The position numbers and the translations under genes were made by a program. This document shows positions 1 through 8,392 of a stretch of DNA of 46,291 nt, one piece after another. This DNA is from Pirellula sp. (lineage in GTDB: Bacteria > Planctomycetota > Planctomycetia > Pirellulales > Pirellulaceae): contig JAJTEK010000033.1 of the NCBI GenBank assembly GCA_021299695.1, positions 1 to 46,291 of the forward strand. Reading direction: 5' to 3'. The stretch's first letter is position 1. Every line of letters begins with the position of its first letter. The notes below the pieces were generated by a model. It had not been told where the DNA came from. It saw only the letters and a program-made list of their open reading frames with translations, and made no database searches.

Positions 1-581
1 GGACCTGGTTTGCCGTCGAGGCCGTTCTTCCCGTCTTTGCCTGCGGGTCCTATTGCGCCCGCCGGTCCAGCAGGACCTGGTTTGCCGTCGAGGCCGTTCT
101 TCCCGTCCTTGCCAGCGGGTCCGATTGCGCCTGTGGGTCCAGCGGGACCTGGTTTGCCATCGATGCCGTTCTTGCCGTCTTTCCCAGCGAGTCCCACTGC
201 GCCTGCGGGTCCAGCGGGACCTGGCTTGCCATCGACGCCATTCTTGCCATCGATGCCGTTCTTGCCGTCTTTCCCAGCGGGTCCCACTGCGCCTGCGGGT
301 CCAGCGGGACCTGGCTTGCCATCGACGCCATTTTTGCCATCGACGCCGTTCTTGCCGTCTTTGCCAGCGGGTCCCATTGCGCCTGCGGGTCCAGCGGGAC
401 CTGGCTTGCCATCGATGCCGTTCTTGCCATCGATCCCATTCTTGCCGTCGACGCCGTTCTTGCCGTCTTTCCCAGCGGGTCCCATTGCGCCTGCGGGTCC
501 AGTGGGGCCTTGGAGCCCTCGTTCTCCTTGGGGGCCAGTCAAGCCGATGGATCCGCGTTCGCCGACGGAACCAAGGATTCC
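1..581 (-). repeat. Modular tandem repeat encoding collagen triplets
   Basis: The DNA is a minisatellite with a 72-nt core unit (24 residues, eight Gly-X-Y triplets: GKP GPA GPA GAx GPA GKD GKN GxD). An 18-nt sub-unit (GKN GxD) is inserted extra times in the copies nearest the N-terminus: two extra in the first, one in each of the next two, none in the following ones. About six copies are visible before the window ends. All length changes are multiples of 9 nt, so the triplet phase is never broken. Confidence 0.85.
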
Positions 582-815
582 TTTAGCTTGAGAACTTTCG
601 CCCAAGCCTAAAAGGTTCGCTACACTTGATGCGAAACCTCTTCCTTTCCAAAGGTTCAATTCTCGCCACTTGAGTAGTTCCCCATCCCAAACCCACAATC
701 GACCTGTATTTTCCTCGTACCAAGCCTCACCGACTTTGCCTTTGATAGGCAGTTTCTTTTGGTCTTCGACGATACCAAGAACCGTCTCAATGGGGGGGAA
801 ATCTATTGCTGACAT
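1..815 (-). CDS. Collagen-like (Gly-X-Y repeat) protein, 3' end outside window
   Basis: Read on the minus strand from an ATG at 815, the frame stays open for 271 codons to the window edge. Residues 1-78 are non-repetitive and rich in Trp and Glu (AWYEENTGRLWVWDGELLKW), a style seen at the heads of phage-fibre or bacterial collagen-like proteins. From Gly79 every third residue is Gly. The repeats combine GPA/GPP-like triplets with charged GKD-GKN-GxD-GKP triplets, which are known to favour triple-helix salt bridges. There is no obvious signal peptide. A likely trimeric fibrous protein; whether it is cell-surface, secreted or phage-derived cannot be told without the C-terminus. A GAAGA stretch directly before the ATG is a weak ribosome site. 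Confidence 0.8.
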   Translation of the reverse strand, partial: MSAIDFPPIETVLGIVEDQKKLPIKGKVGEAWYEENTGRLWVWDGELLKWRELNLWKGRGFASSVANLLGLGESSQAKGILGSVGERGSIGLTGPQGERGLQGPTGPAGAMGPAGKDGKNGVDGKNGIDGKNGIDGKPGPAGPAGAMGPAGKDGKNGVDGKNGVDGKPGPAGPAGAVGPAGKDGKNGIDGKNGVDGKPGPAGPAGAVGLAGKDGKNGIDGKPGPAGPTGAIGPAGKDGKNGLDGKPGPAGPAGAIGPAGKDGKNGLDGKPG

Positions 816-1216
816 TCTTCAGGACCCTTTGGTTAAATTGGATTGCGGATAAGTCGCCCAAACTCGATTTAGAAATAGAATGCGATGTTTGCAACACGGA
901 TAAGAAAAGAGGCTATTCAGAATTTTTCGCGAGTAAACCTTCTGTCATCTCTGATTCATCAAAAATAGTAAAATTTTTTAAGCCATCTGCTAGAGGCTTT
1001 CAGACCCAACAATTCTCAGAGTAATTCTACTTTGTTGTCACCAACGCAGAGTACGGTTCAGCCATTGATTGGTCATCGTATGGATAGCCGTTGTGTCCGA
1101 TTGACCTCGACGATTGACCTTTAGAAGGTTCCGTTGATTCGGCTAGATCGATAGGTTCTGGCCTGAGGATGATCTATTGCAGAGATAGGTTAGAAGAGCC
1201 GCGCAAGCCTGGAGAG
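816..1216. other. Intergenic region, nothing confident
   Basis: About 400 bases between the start of the collagen-like gene (-) and the end of the deoxyhypusine synthase-like gene (-). It must hold the promoter of the former. An AT-rich tract near 960-980 could contribute, but no convincing -35/-10 pair, hairpin-plus-T terminator or coding region is seen. Confidence 0.5.
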
Positions 1217-2185
1217 CTATTGTCCTAGGACATAGGCGAAGATCAAAGGAGCGACGATCGTCGCGTCACTATGGATCATGAATTTTGGGCAATCCGGATC
1301 GAGCTTGTTCCAGGTGATCTTTTCATTGGGTACGGCGCCACTGTATCCGCCGTAGCTGGTTTCCGAGTCGCTGATTTGGGAGAAGTAGGCCCAGCGGCGA
1401 ATGTTTTCCTCGCCCAGGTCTTGGATCCACATCGGAACGGCGCAGATAGCAAAGTCGCCGGCAATGCCACCACCGATTTGGAAAAAGCCGATGGGCCGAG
1501 TTTGGGCTACATGCTTGTACCAATTGGCCAAGTGCTCCATCTGTTGGGTTCCGCTTTTGAGTGCAGAGTGGCTCTTGACGGTCCCGTCCATGACCCTAGC
1601 GGCGAACATGTTCCCCAGGGTTGGGTCCTCGATGCCCGGCGAATAAATCGGGATCTTGGCTTCTTTGGCAGCGATCATCCAGGAGTGTTCGCGGGGGATC
1701 TGGTAGTGCTGCTCGAGTTCCTTTTCGTCTAGAATTCTGAACATGTACTCGTAAGGGAAATACTGTTGGCCATTTTCAGCGGCAGTTTTCCAATATTTGA
1801 CCAGTCGATCTTGCATGTGCATCATGACAGTCTCTGGAATGCAAGTATCGGTCACTCGGTTCAAGCCACGGTCGCGCAGGTCGACTTCGTCCTGGGTGCT
1901 CAGGGATCTCCAGTTCTCGATCACATGGTAGTCGTTGTGAGCAAATAGGTTGAACAAGTCCTCTTCGAGATTCGCCGCAGTGCATGAGATCGCATGGATC
2001 TTGCCTTTTCGGATCATCTCGGCGAGCGAAATTCCCAATTCGGCTGTACTCATGGCACCGGCTAGCGAGACCATCATTGCACCGTGTTCGTTTTCGATGA
2101 AGTCCTTGTAGGCTTTGGCAGCCGACAAGGTCTCCCGGGCGTTGTAGTGCCGGTAGTGTTTCTCCATGAACGCGGTGATACTCAT
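1217..2185 (-). CDS. Deoxyhypusine synthase-like protein (probable homospermidine synthase type)
   Basis: 322 residues with the deoxyhypusine synthase fold signatures: the N-terminal SLAGAMSTAELG stretch, the IGGGIAGDFAI nucleotide-binding loop, and a C-terminal EKITWNKL motif whose Lys (about 294) corresponds to the catalytic Lys of eukaryotic DHS. The family transfers an aminobutyl group from spermidine using NAD. Bacteria lack eIF5A, and characterised bacterial homologues make homospermidine from putrescine and spermidine, so a polyamine role is the better inference. It starts 60 nt after aceF on the same strand and is probably the last gene of the PDH operon. It is cytosolic, full-length and has no visible defects. 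Confidence 0.85.
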   Translation of the reverse strand: MSITAFMEKHYRHYNARETLSAAKAYKDFIENEHGAMMVSLAGAMSTAELGISLAEMIRKGKIHAISCTAANLEEDLFNLFAHNDYHVIENWRSLSTQDEVDLRDRGLNRVTDTCIPETVMMHMQDRLVKYWKTAAENGQQYFPYEYMFRILDEKELEQHYQIPREHSWMIAAKEAKIPIYSPGIEDPTLGNMFAARVMDGTVKSHSALKSGTQQMEHLANWYKHVAQTRPIGFFQIGGGIAGDFAICAVPMWIQDLGEENIRRWAYFSQISDSETSYGGYSGAVPNEKITWNKLDPDCPKFMIHSDATIVAPLIFAYVLGQ

Positions 2186-2245
2186 CGATGGTACTTTCTC
2201 GAAAGCCGTGGGAGTTTTTGATTTTGGTCCGATGTCGGTGCGAGT

Positions 2246-3748
2246 TTAGATCGCTAGCAGCAATCGGCTCGGTGCTTCTAGATAAGCGATAATGTCATTG
2301 AGGAAGCGTGCAGCGGTTGCACCATCGACCAATCGATGGTCATAGGCAAGGCTCAGTGGCATCATCAAACGAGGCTTGATGGAGTCATCCTGCATGACCA
2401 TCGGCATCTTGCGCGATCGACCAACCAGCAGGATCGCAACCTCTGGAACATTGACGATCGGGGTCGAATAGGTACCGCCGATGGCACCGAGGTTGCTGAT
2501 CGTGAAGGTGCCACCTCGAAGGTCGCTGACGGCAAAATCATTGTTGCGAACGCGGTTCGACAGGTCGGCCAAGGCGTAGGCGATATCGGGGATCGACATG
2601 CGATCTGCGTTCTTCAAAGTGGGGACGACCAAACCTCGGTCGGTGTCCACAGCGATCCCTAGGTTGACGTAGTCTTTGTAGATGATCTGGTCGTTTTCAG
2701 AATCGATCTGAGCGTTGAGTGCTCCGTGATGTTTCAGGGCAGTCGCCACCGCCTTGATCAAAAACGGCATCGTTGTAAGTTTGATTCCTCGCGAGGCGTA
2801 ATCGTCTTTGCTCGATTGCCGGAAGGCTTCGAGCTCCGTGACATCGGCATCGTCGAAGTTGACCACACGTGGGACGCTCGACCAGGATTTATCCATCTGG
2901 TTTGCGATCATCTTGCGGATCTTGGTCATCCGGTCGACGCGTATAGGTCCGTAGTCATCGGTCGCTGGAGTTCCAGGCTTTTCAATCCCTTTGGACGCAG
3001 CAGCTTTTGCGGGCGATTCGACCCCTGAGTTTGGAGGAGCTCCTAGTGCGGGGCTAGAGGCCGAGCTCGTCGGGACGCTTGCTGCAGGCTTTGCGGCCGC
3101 AGCTTGGCCTTGATGGCGAACGATGGCCAGGACGTCTTCGCGGGTGATGCGTCCGCTTTCTCCCGTTCCCGATACGCCGCTCAAATCGACGCCGACTTCG
3201 CGAGCGAATCGGCGGATTGCGGGTCCGGCGGCGATGACCTCGTCGCTGTCTTGGGCCGGGCTGCCGCTGGCCCCGGAAGCTGACACGCCCGCAGCGATGG
3301 GGGCTGCGGTTGGTTTCGGGGGGGTGATCGGTTTTGGGGCCACCGGAGCGACAGGTGCCGGAACGACAGGTGCCGGAGCGACAGGTGCGGCTGGCTGTGC
3401 AACGCTGTGAGCAGCCGTTGGGGCTGGACTCGGAGATGTAGGTTTGGGGGCCGACGCTGCGGGAGGCGCGGGGGTTGGGGCCTGTGAGGATGCCTGTGAG
3501 GATGCTGCGGCTGTCGCCTCGATCGTTCCGATGACTTGCCCGACTTTGACCGTATCCCCTTCTTGGATCGCGATGCTCAAGATCTTGCCGGAAAGGGGGC
3601 TAGGTACCGCAACGGTCGCTTTATCGGTTTCGAGTTCAAGAAGCGACTGCTCTGGCTTGACCACATCTCCGACTTTGACGTAGATCTCCAACACATCGCC
3701 GGACTCGACACCTTCGCCCAAGGATGGCAATTTGATTTCTGTAGCCAT
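2246..3748 (-). CDS. aceF: Pyruvate dehydrogenase E2, dihydrolipoamide acetyltransferase
   Basis: 500 residues with E2 architecture. Residues 1-80 are a lipoyl domain with ETDKA (lipoyl-Lys about 43). Next comes an Ala/Pro-rich linker of about 90 residues, then a peripheral subunit-binding domain around 172-210 (AGPAIRRFAREVGVDLSGV and ITREDVLAIV), a second flexible linker, and the catalytic acyltransferase domain ending with DHRLVDG (active-site His about 471). It passes the acetyl group from E1 to CoA in the cytosolic PDH complex. It has a single lipoyl domain, whereas E. coli AceF has three. It lies 107 nt downstream of the aceE C-terminal frame and 60 nt upstream of the DHS-like gene. No E3 gene is in view. 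Confidence 0.93.
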   Translation of the reverse strand: MATEIKLPSLGEGVESGDVLEIYVKVGDVVKPEQSLLELETDKATVAVPSPLSGKILSIAIQEGDTVKVGQVIGTIEATAAASSQASSQAPTPAPPAASAPKPTSPSPAPTAAHSVAQPAAPVAPAPVVPAPVAPVAPKPITPPKPTAAPIAAGVSASGASGSPAQDSDEVIAAGPAIRRFAREVGVDLSGVSGTGESGRITREDVLAIVRHQGQAAAAKPAASVPTSSASSPALGAPPNSGVESPAKAAASKGIEKPGTPATDDYGPIRVDRMTKIRKMIANQMDKSWSSVPRVVNFDDADVTELEAFRQSSKDDYASRGIKLTTMPFLIKAVATALKHHGALNAQIDSENDQIIYKDYVNLGIAVDTDRGLVVPTLKNADRMSIPDIAYALADLSNRVRNNDFAVSDLRGGTFTISNLGAIGGTYSTPIVNVPEVAILLVGRSRKMPMVMQDDSIKPRLMMPLSLAYDHRLVDGATAARFLNDIIAYLEAPSRLLLAI

Positions 3749-3855
3749 GGATGGTAACGCGTTCTACTTTCTGGGGGATTGGATCTGGTGGTTTATATCT
3801 GGTATTTGGGCTGAGGGGATCGAGGCTTTGGGAAAAGCCCCGATCAGTCGTACAG

Positions 3856-5076
3856 TTAGGCGTACAGTGGGTTTTGCTTTTCTGGATCGTAATCCAGATC
3901 GCGGATGGCTTGGGCTACTTCTTTGCCCGAGATGGCCCCTGAGCGGCTCAATCGGTACAAGGCTGCGATGGTGACCGAAGCGGCGTCGACCTCAAAGTGC
4001 CTTCGCAAAGCGGGTCGGGTTTCGCTGCGTCCCATGCCATCGCAACCCAGGACATAGTAGTCTTGGTCGAGATAGGGTAGGAGTTGTTCGCCGACGGCGC
4101 GTACGTTGTCGCTTGCCGAGATGATCGGTCCGGGGACTCCTTCCAGGACGTTTTGGATGTAGCTCTTTTTGGCGGGTTGGTCAGGGTGGAGCATGTTCCA
4201 ACGCTCGACCGACTGCGCTTCGCGTCGGAGTTGGGTGTAGCTCGTGACGCTCCAAACATCGCTTGCGACTTTGTATTTTTCAGCGAGTATCTTCGCCGCT
4301 TCGATCACGTGCCTTAGGATCGCTCCGGAGCCGAAAAGTTGCACTCGAGCTTTGGCTCCGGCGACTTCGGTCGAACTGAATTTGTAGATTCCTTTGATGA
4401 TCCCGTCTTCGACACCTTCGGGCATCGCTGGCATATCATAGTCCTCGTTATGGACTGTGATGTAGTAGATGGCCGTTTCAAGGTCTTGATAGAGTTTACG
4501 CATGCCATCGAGGACGATGACGACGGTTTCGTAGGCCCAGGCCGGGTCGTAGGCTCGGACGGTAGGGAAGGCCATCGCGTTCAGATGGCTGTGGCCATCT
4601 TGGTGCTGGAGGCCTTCGCCGTTGAGCGTGGTGCGTCCGGCCGTACCGCCGATGAGGAACCCTTTGGCTCTCATATCGGCTGCGGCCCAGATCGAGTCCC
4701 CAACGCGTTGGAATCCGAACATCGAGTAGTAAATATAGAACGGAATCATGTTGATGCCGTGGGCCGAGTACGCTGTCCCTGCAGCGACGAAACTCGACAT
4801 CGATCCGCACTCGGTGATCCCCTCTTCGAGGATCTGCCCGTCTTTGGCTTCCTTGTAATAGGCGATTGAGCCAGAGTCGATCGGTTCGTAGAGTTGACCG
4901 GCGTGGGCGTAGATCCCGATCTCCTTGAACATGCCTTCCATCCCGAAAGTTCGCGATTCGTCCGGGACGATCGGGACGATGTTCGAGCCGATCTTCTGGT
5001 CTTTGACCAATCGGTTCAAGAGCCGCACAAAACCCTGGGTCGTCGAAATCGACTTGCCCTCCAACTGGACGCCCAT
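3856..5076 (-). CDS. aceE: Pyruvate dehydrogenase E1 (AceE-type), C-terminal half; separated by frame break
   Basis: 406 residues matching the second half of homodimeric E1 (AceE): the pyrimidine-binding thiamine-diphosphate module (MIPFYIYYSMFGFQR, GGTAGRTTLNGEGLQHQDG) with the expected Glu in EEGITECGS, followed by the C-terminal transketolase domain (QLFGSGAILRHV, LGCDGMGRSETR). The first ATG is at 5076, but family-like sequence continues upstream in the same frame (ALGGSLPSRP...TLEDYRKF) back to a TAG at 5160-5158. The natural gene therefore began earlier. There is only a poorly spaced GGAAGA before the ATG, so independent translation is doubtful. See the junction entry. Confidence 0.88.
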   Translation of the reverse strand: MGVQLEGKSISTTQGFVRLLNRLVKDQKIGSNIVPIVPDESRTFGMEGMFKEIGIYAHAGQLYEPIDSGSIAYYKEAKDGQILEEGITECGSMSSFVAAGTAYSAHGINMIPFYIYYSMFGFQRVGDSIWAAADMRAKGFLIGGTAGRTTLNGEGLQHQDGHSHLNAMAFPTVRAYDPAWAYETVVIVLDGMRKLYQDLETAIYYITVHNEDYDMPAMPEGVEDGIIKGIYKFSSTEVAGAKARVQLFGSGAILRHVIEAAKILAEKYKVASDVWSVTSYTQLRREAQSVERWNMLHPDQPAKKSYIQNVLEGVPGPIISASDNVRAVGEQLLPYLDQDYYVLGCDGMGRSETRPALRRHFEVDAASVTIAALYRLSRSGAISGKEVAQAIRDLDYDPEKQNPLYA

Positions 5077-5160
5077 GAATTTGCGGTAGTCTTCCAGGGT
5101 GGGGGTTTCGGTCGTCGGATGGGTCGTTGGCCTGCTTGGGAGCGAGCCCCCTAAGGCCTA
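5077..5160 (-). other. aceE: Frame break and missing linker inside aceE
   Basis: The upstream frame ends APFYRP-TAG (stop at 5153-5151). The downstream frame, shifted by -1, resumes at once with ALGGSLPSRP, which belongs right after a linker of roughly 15-17 residues in AceE proteins (in E. coli, as remembered, the segment ending YLHERRQ). So this is not a single-base indel: some tens of bases, not a multiple of three, are absent, and the two frames share the short AGGCCT sequence at the junction. No canonical slippery heptamer is present. It is either a true deletion or an assembly error. Confidence 0.8.
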
Positions 5161-6536
5161 TAAAACGGTGCATTGGCGACCTGATCGTCGGAGATCGGGA
5201 TTCCGAAGCGAGAGCGAAACTCGAGGAGCTCCTTCTCGTTCATTTCCTTTTGATTGTGGGCGATGTTTCGACCTTCCCCAGCCTCACCTAGTCCGTATCC
5301 TTTGATGGTCTTGGCCAAGATCACCGTCGGCTGACCTTTGTGCTCGACGGCCAGTTTGTAAGCCGCAAAAACCTTTTCCGGATCGTGCCCGCCGCGATTG
5401 AGTTTCTCGAGCTTCTCGTCCGAGTAATTCTCAACCAATTTCAGCAGCTCTGGGTACTTGCCGAAGAAATGCTCTCGGATGTAGGAGCCGGGCATGCCGG
5501 TGTATTTTTGGTATTGGCCATCGACGACCTCGGTCATGCGTTGGGCGAGCAAGCCCGACTCGTCGCGTTCGAGCAGCGCGTCCCAGTCGCTGCCCCAAAC
5601 GACTTTGATGACGTTCCATCCTGCTCCGCGAAAGACCGCTTCGAGTTCTTGGATGATTTTGCCGTTGCCTCGGACAGGCCCGTCGAGCCGTTGGAGATTG
5701 CAATTGACGACGAAGATCAAATTGTCGAGTTTTTCGCGCGATGCCAGAGTGATCGCTCCGAGCGTCTCTGGTTCGTCGCATTCTCCGTCGCCGAGAAACG
5801 CCCAAACCTTGCGGCCTCGGGTGTCCTTGAGTCCCCGATCGTTCAAGTACTCGTTGAATCGAGCTTGATAGATCGCCATGATCGGCCCGAGTCCCATCGA
5901 GACGGTCGGATATTCCCAGAAGTCGGGCATGAGCCAAGGGTGGGGGTAGCTGCACAATCCTCCTTCGGGTTGGAGTTCGCGGCGAAAATTCTCCAGCTTG
6001 TCGATCGGCAATCGACCTTCGACGAACGCACGCGAGTACATGCCCGGCGAGGCGTGGCCTTGGAAGTAAACCAAATCCCCCTCGTAGCCGCTTTGGCCAC
6101 GTCCTCGGAAGAAATGGTTGAAGGCGACCTCGTAGAGGGTCGCACTGCTGGCGAAGGTGCTGATATGGCCCCCCTGCCCTTTGTTTTTCTTATTGGCACG
6201 AACGACCATAGCCATCGCATTCCAGCGAATGATGCTCTTGATCCGTCGCTCGGTCTCGCGATTTCCTGGATAAGCGGGTTGTTTGAAGGCTGGTATGGTG
6301 TTGACGTAAGGTGTCGTCGTCTCGATCGGGATCTCGACCCCATCGCGGCGGGCTCGGTTTTCTAGGGCCTTGACCAAATACCGTACTCGGTCAGCACCTT
6401 TGCTCTTGGCCACGTAATCCAGGGACCCGAGCCACTCGCTGGTTTCGGCCGGATCGACATCGATCGGGGCCTCTACTTGTCCAGATGCCACGAGCACCGA
6501 AGGATCCGCCTCACCGAGGGTTTTTGCATCCGACAT
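5151..6536 (-). CDS. aceE: Pyruvate dehydrogenase E1 (AceE-type), N-terminal half; separated by frame break
   Basis: 461 residues matching the first half of AceE: GGHISTFASSATLYEV (His about 124), YFQGHASPGMYSRAF (His about 161), and the ThDP/Mg-binding motif from GDGECDEPE (249-251) to VVNCN (278-280). These are the diphosphate-binding module and most active-site residues of E1, which decarboxylates pyruvate and reductively acetylates E2 lipoyl groups. The ATG at 6536 fits the family's N-terminus. The frame stops after FYRP, about half the normal length of about 880 residues; the rest follows in another frame from 5160. First gene of the minus-strand PDH cluster. Confidence 0.9.
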   Translation of the reverse strand: MSDAKTLGEADPSVLVASGQVEAPIDVDPAETSEWLGSLDYVAKSKGADRVRYLVKALENRARRDGVEIPIETTTPYVNTIPAFKQPAYPGNRETERRIKSIIRWNAMAMVVRANKKNKGQGGHISTFASSATLYEVAFNHFFRGRGQSGYEGDLVYFQGHASPGMYSRAFVEGRLPIDKLENFRRELQPEGGLCSYPHPWLMPDFWEYPTVSMGLGPIMAIYQARFNEYLNDRGLKDTRGRKVWAFLGDGECDEPETLGAITLASREKLDNLIFVVNCNLQRLDGPVRGNGKIIQELEAVFRGAGWNVIKVVWGSDWDALLERDESGLLAQRMTEVVDGQYQKYTGMPGSYIREHFFGKYPELLKLVENYSDEKLEKLNRGGHDPEKVFAAYKLAVEHKGQPTVILAKTIKGYGLGEAGEGRNIAHNQKEMNEKELLEFRSRFGIPISDDQVANAPFYRP

Positions 6537-6716
6537 AGGGTTTTTATTGATTCGTCAAATGGAGTTGAGGGGCTAGGTGGAAAAATCTTCCCAGACCGGT
6601 TGTTTTAACAGGTTTGTATTGTCGCGAAAAAGGCCAGTTGTTGGAAGACGATCCCGGGCGATTTTGCGTGGATGAATTCGATAGAGTCTTCGAAAACATG
6701 AAAGTTATCATGAAAA

Positions 6717-8096
6717 TCAGCGAATCGGGCGCTCGAAACCGCTCTGGTGCTCCGAAAGACGCGTCACGCTTTCGGGGCCTTCGGGAACATTTTCGGTGCC
6801 CGAACGGTCGTCGAGCAGAGGGTTTTTCGACGGCCAGGGTAGGATGGAGGCCAGTTGCATCGCGTTGAGGTCGACAGCTCCCTCGGGGGACGATTCGAGT
6901 CCTGGGACGGCTTGCAAGGCCGCGACGAGACTGGTCATTGGAATTGCTTGCTTGGGGGTACAGACCGTGGCCTGCCCTAATTGGATTGCCACGGGTGGCC
7001 ATTGGCTCGGGCCGGGCAATTGGCCACTGAGTCGGAGTCCCTCGGGGCTAAGTTCAAAGCCGACGGACATCGCATCGATCGTTTGGCTCGGGGACAGTTG
7101 CGCTTCCCATTTCGACGGCAGTTGCAACCATTGCGATGCCTTGCGTATCCAATCGGTCTTCAAAGCACCTTGCTGGCAATCGAGTTTTCCTTGGGCATAC
7201 AAAATCCGCCCGTCACGCAGATTCAATTGGCTCAGCGACACCCCGCCGATCCCCTTGAACGGGGAGCCGACGGGACTTGTCAGATCGGCAAATTGCACTC
7301 GGTCTAGATCTCCTTGGACAATTGCATCCCAACCTTGGGGACTCCATTGGGCTTGGATCAGACCGCGGAACTGGGAGTTAGGACCGAAGGCTTGGAGGAC
7401 CTTGAGGCGATCGGAGAAATTCGAGCAAGCGATCCAAGTCTTGGGGGACCGGACCTCGATCCGCGTGGCCAGATTCCCGGGTGCATGGTCTCGTACGACC
7501 TGGACCTGGATCTCGCCAAAGGGCTGGTCGACATAAGAGAATTTCGAGACGATCGACGAGCGGTTCTCCGTGGGCTTCATGAGGATTTCGACTTGGCGAA
7601 ACTGGGTGACTCCGCCGTTGTGATGGACTTCTAAGCCTTGGGGCACAGAGATTGCCAGCATACGCTCGCGTGTTTGAGGTTTGCATAAGAAACCATCGTG
7701 AAGCAATTCAAAGACCGATTCGAGTTGGCTTGCATCCAACTGGGGAGCCTCAAGTGCAATCGACCAGCCTTGCGACTGGATCCATCCGGCGACCTTTCGA
7801 ATCTTTGCCATCGGCGTGTCGGTCTCTGGGTGAAACAGCACGACGTCTTGAGCGACGAATTGCTCGGGAGCCAACACGGTGAATTGACCGGCCAGAACGC
7901 GAACACCCAGGTTCGCTGCAACCCTGGATTCCCAATCTTTTTTTAGGTGGGCTTGGTAGTAAGGAGACCAATAACCGAGGCTCAAGAGCCCAAGAACGAC
8001 CATCGGAAGGACACCCAGGGCCAGAATCAACGAGCGGACCAAACGCTTGCGGGTCGCTTCGTGCAGTTGGAATCTCGTTGTTGGGTGCCTTGGCAT
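6717..8096 (-). CDS. Membrane-anchored protein of unknown function (AsmA/DUF-like style)
   Basis: 459 residues from the ATG at 8096 (an upstream TTG at 8114 is possible). A basic N-terminus (RKRLVRS) is followed by one strong transmembrane segment (about residues 18-43: LILALGVLPMVVLGLLSLGYW). The remainder is a long beta-rich extracytoplasmic region with recurrent Gln/Trp and hydrophobic strands, reminiscent of AsmA-like or translocation-module proteins, but no signature motif is recognised. The C-terminus is polar and low-complexity. It lies divergent from mscL and 180 nt upstream of aceE on the same strand. Function unknown. Confidence 0.75.
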   Translation of the reverse strand: MPRHPTTRFQLHEATRKRLVRSLILALGVLPMVVLGLLSLGYWSPYYQAHLKKDWESRVAANLGVRVLAGQFTVLAPEQFVAQDVVLFHPETDTPMAKIRKVAGWIQSQGWSIALEAPQLDASQLESVFELLHDGFLCKPQTRERMLAISVPQGLEVHHNGGVTQFRQVEILMKPTENRSSIVSKFSYVDQPFGEIQVQVVRDHAPGNLATRIEVRSPKTWIACSNFSDRLKVLQAFGPNSQFRGLIQAQWSPQGWDAIVQGDLDRVQFADLTSPVGSPFKGIGGVSLSQLNLRDGRILYAQGKLDCQQGALKTDWIRKASQWLQLPSKWEAQLSPSQTIDAMSVGFELSPEGLRLSGQLPGPSQWPPVAIQLGQATVCTPKQAIPMTSLVAALQAVPGLESSPEGAVDLNAMQLASILPWPSKNPLLDDRSGTENVPEGPESVTRLSEHQSGFERPIR

Positions 8097-8392
8097 AGCT
8101 TCGAGGTGTACCAAAAAATCCGATCGCGAATCAAGTTAGAGTGGGGGGATAGGGACGTTTCGATTGGTCCGAGATTTCCCAATTTTATTCCGTCGATCAT
8201 CTGTCTTGCACGGAAACCATGGGCTCGATCCATCTTGCAGGGACCTGATTTTTTCGTTAACTCCATGGTTAATCGAGAATCGATCTGCGTGCATCGTAGG
8301 GGAAGACCCAGGGGCAGTGGATTTTAGAGCAGTTGATTTTTGGACATCAGGTTTTTCGTGATGCGGGGCTATTCGCAAAGGAGTCTCTAAAG

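Noticed and set aside
1-525. Regularly spaced repeats as a CRISPR array
   Set aside because: The repeat is a continuous coding minisatellite with no unique spacers.
10-591. Plus-strand open frame of Pro-rich repeats (PSxPFLPS...GPAGPG)
   Set aside because: It is the antisense of the collagen-like gene; the minus-strand frame gives perfect Gly-X-Y triplets with a proper start.
3823-3844. GGCTTT/AAAGCC hairpin between aceE and aceF
   Set aside because: Short stem with no T-run and no leader peptide; not enough to claim attenuation.
5077-5160. Programmed -1 frameshift in aceE
   Set aside because: No slippery heptamer is present, and the linker residues are missing, not just shifted, so recoding would not restore a normal protein.
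5340-6365. 341-codon plus-strand open frame antisense to aceE
   Set aside because: No recognisable domain or ribosome site; the minus-strand frame is unmistakably E1.
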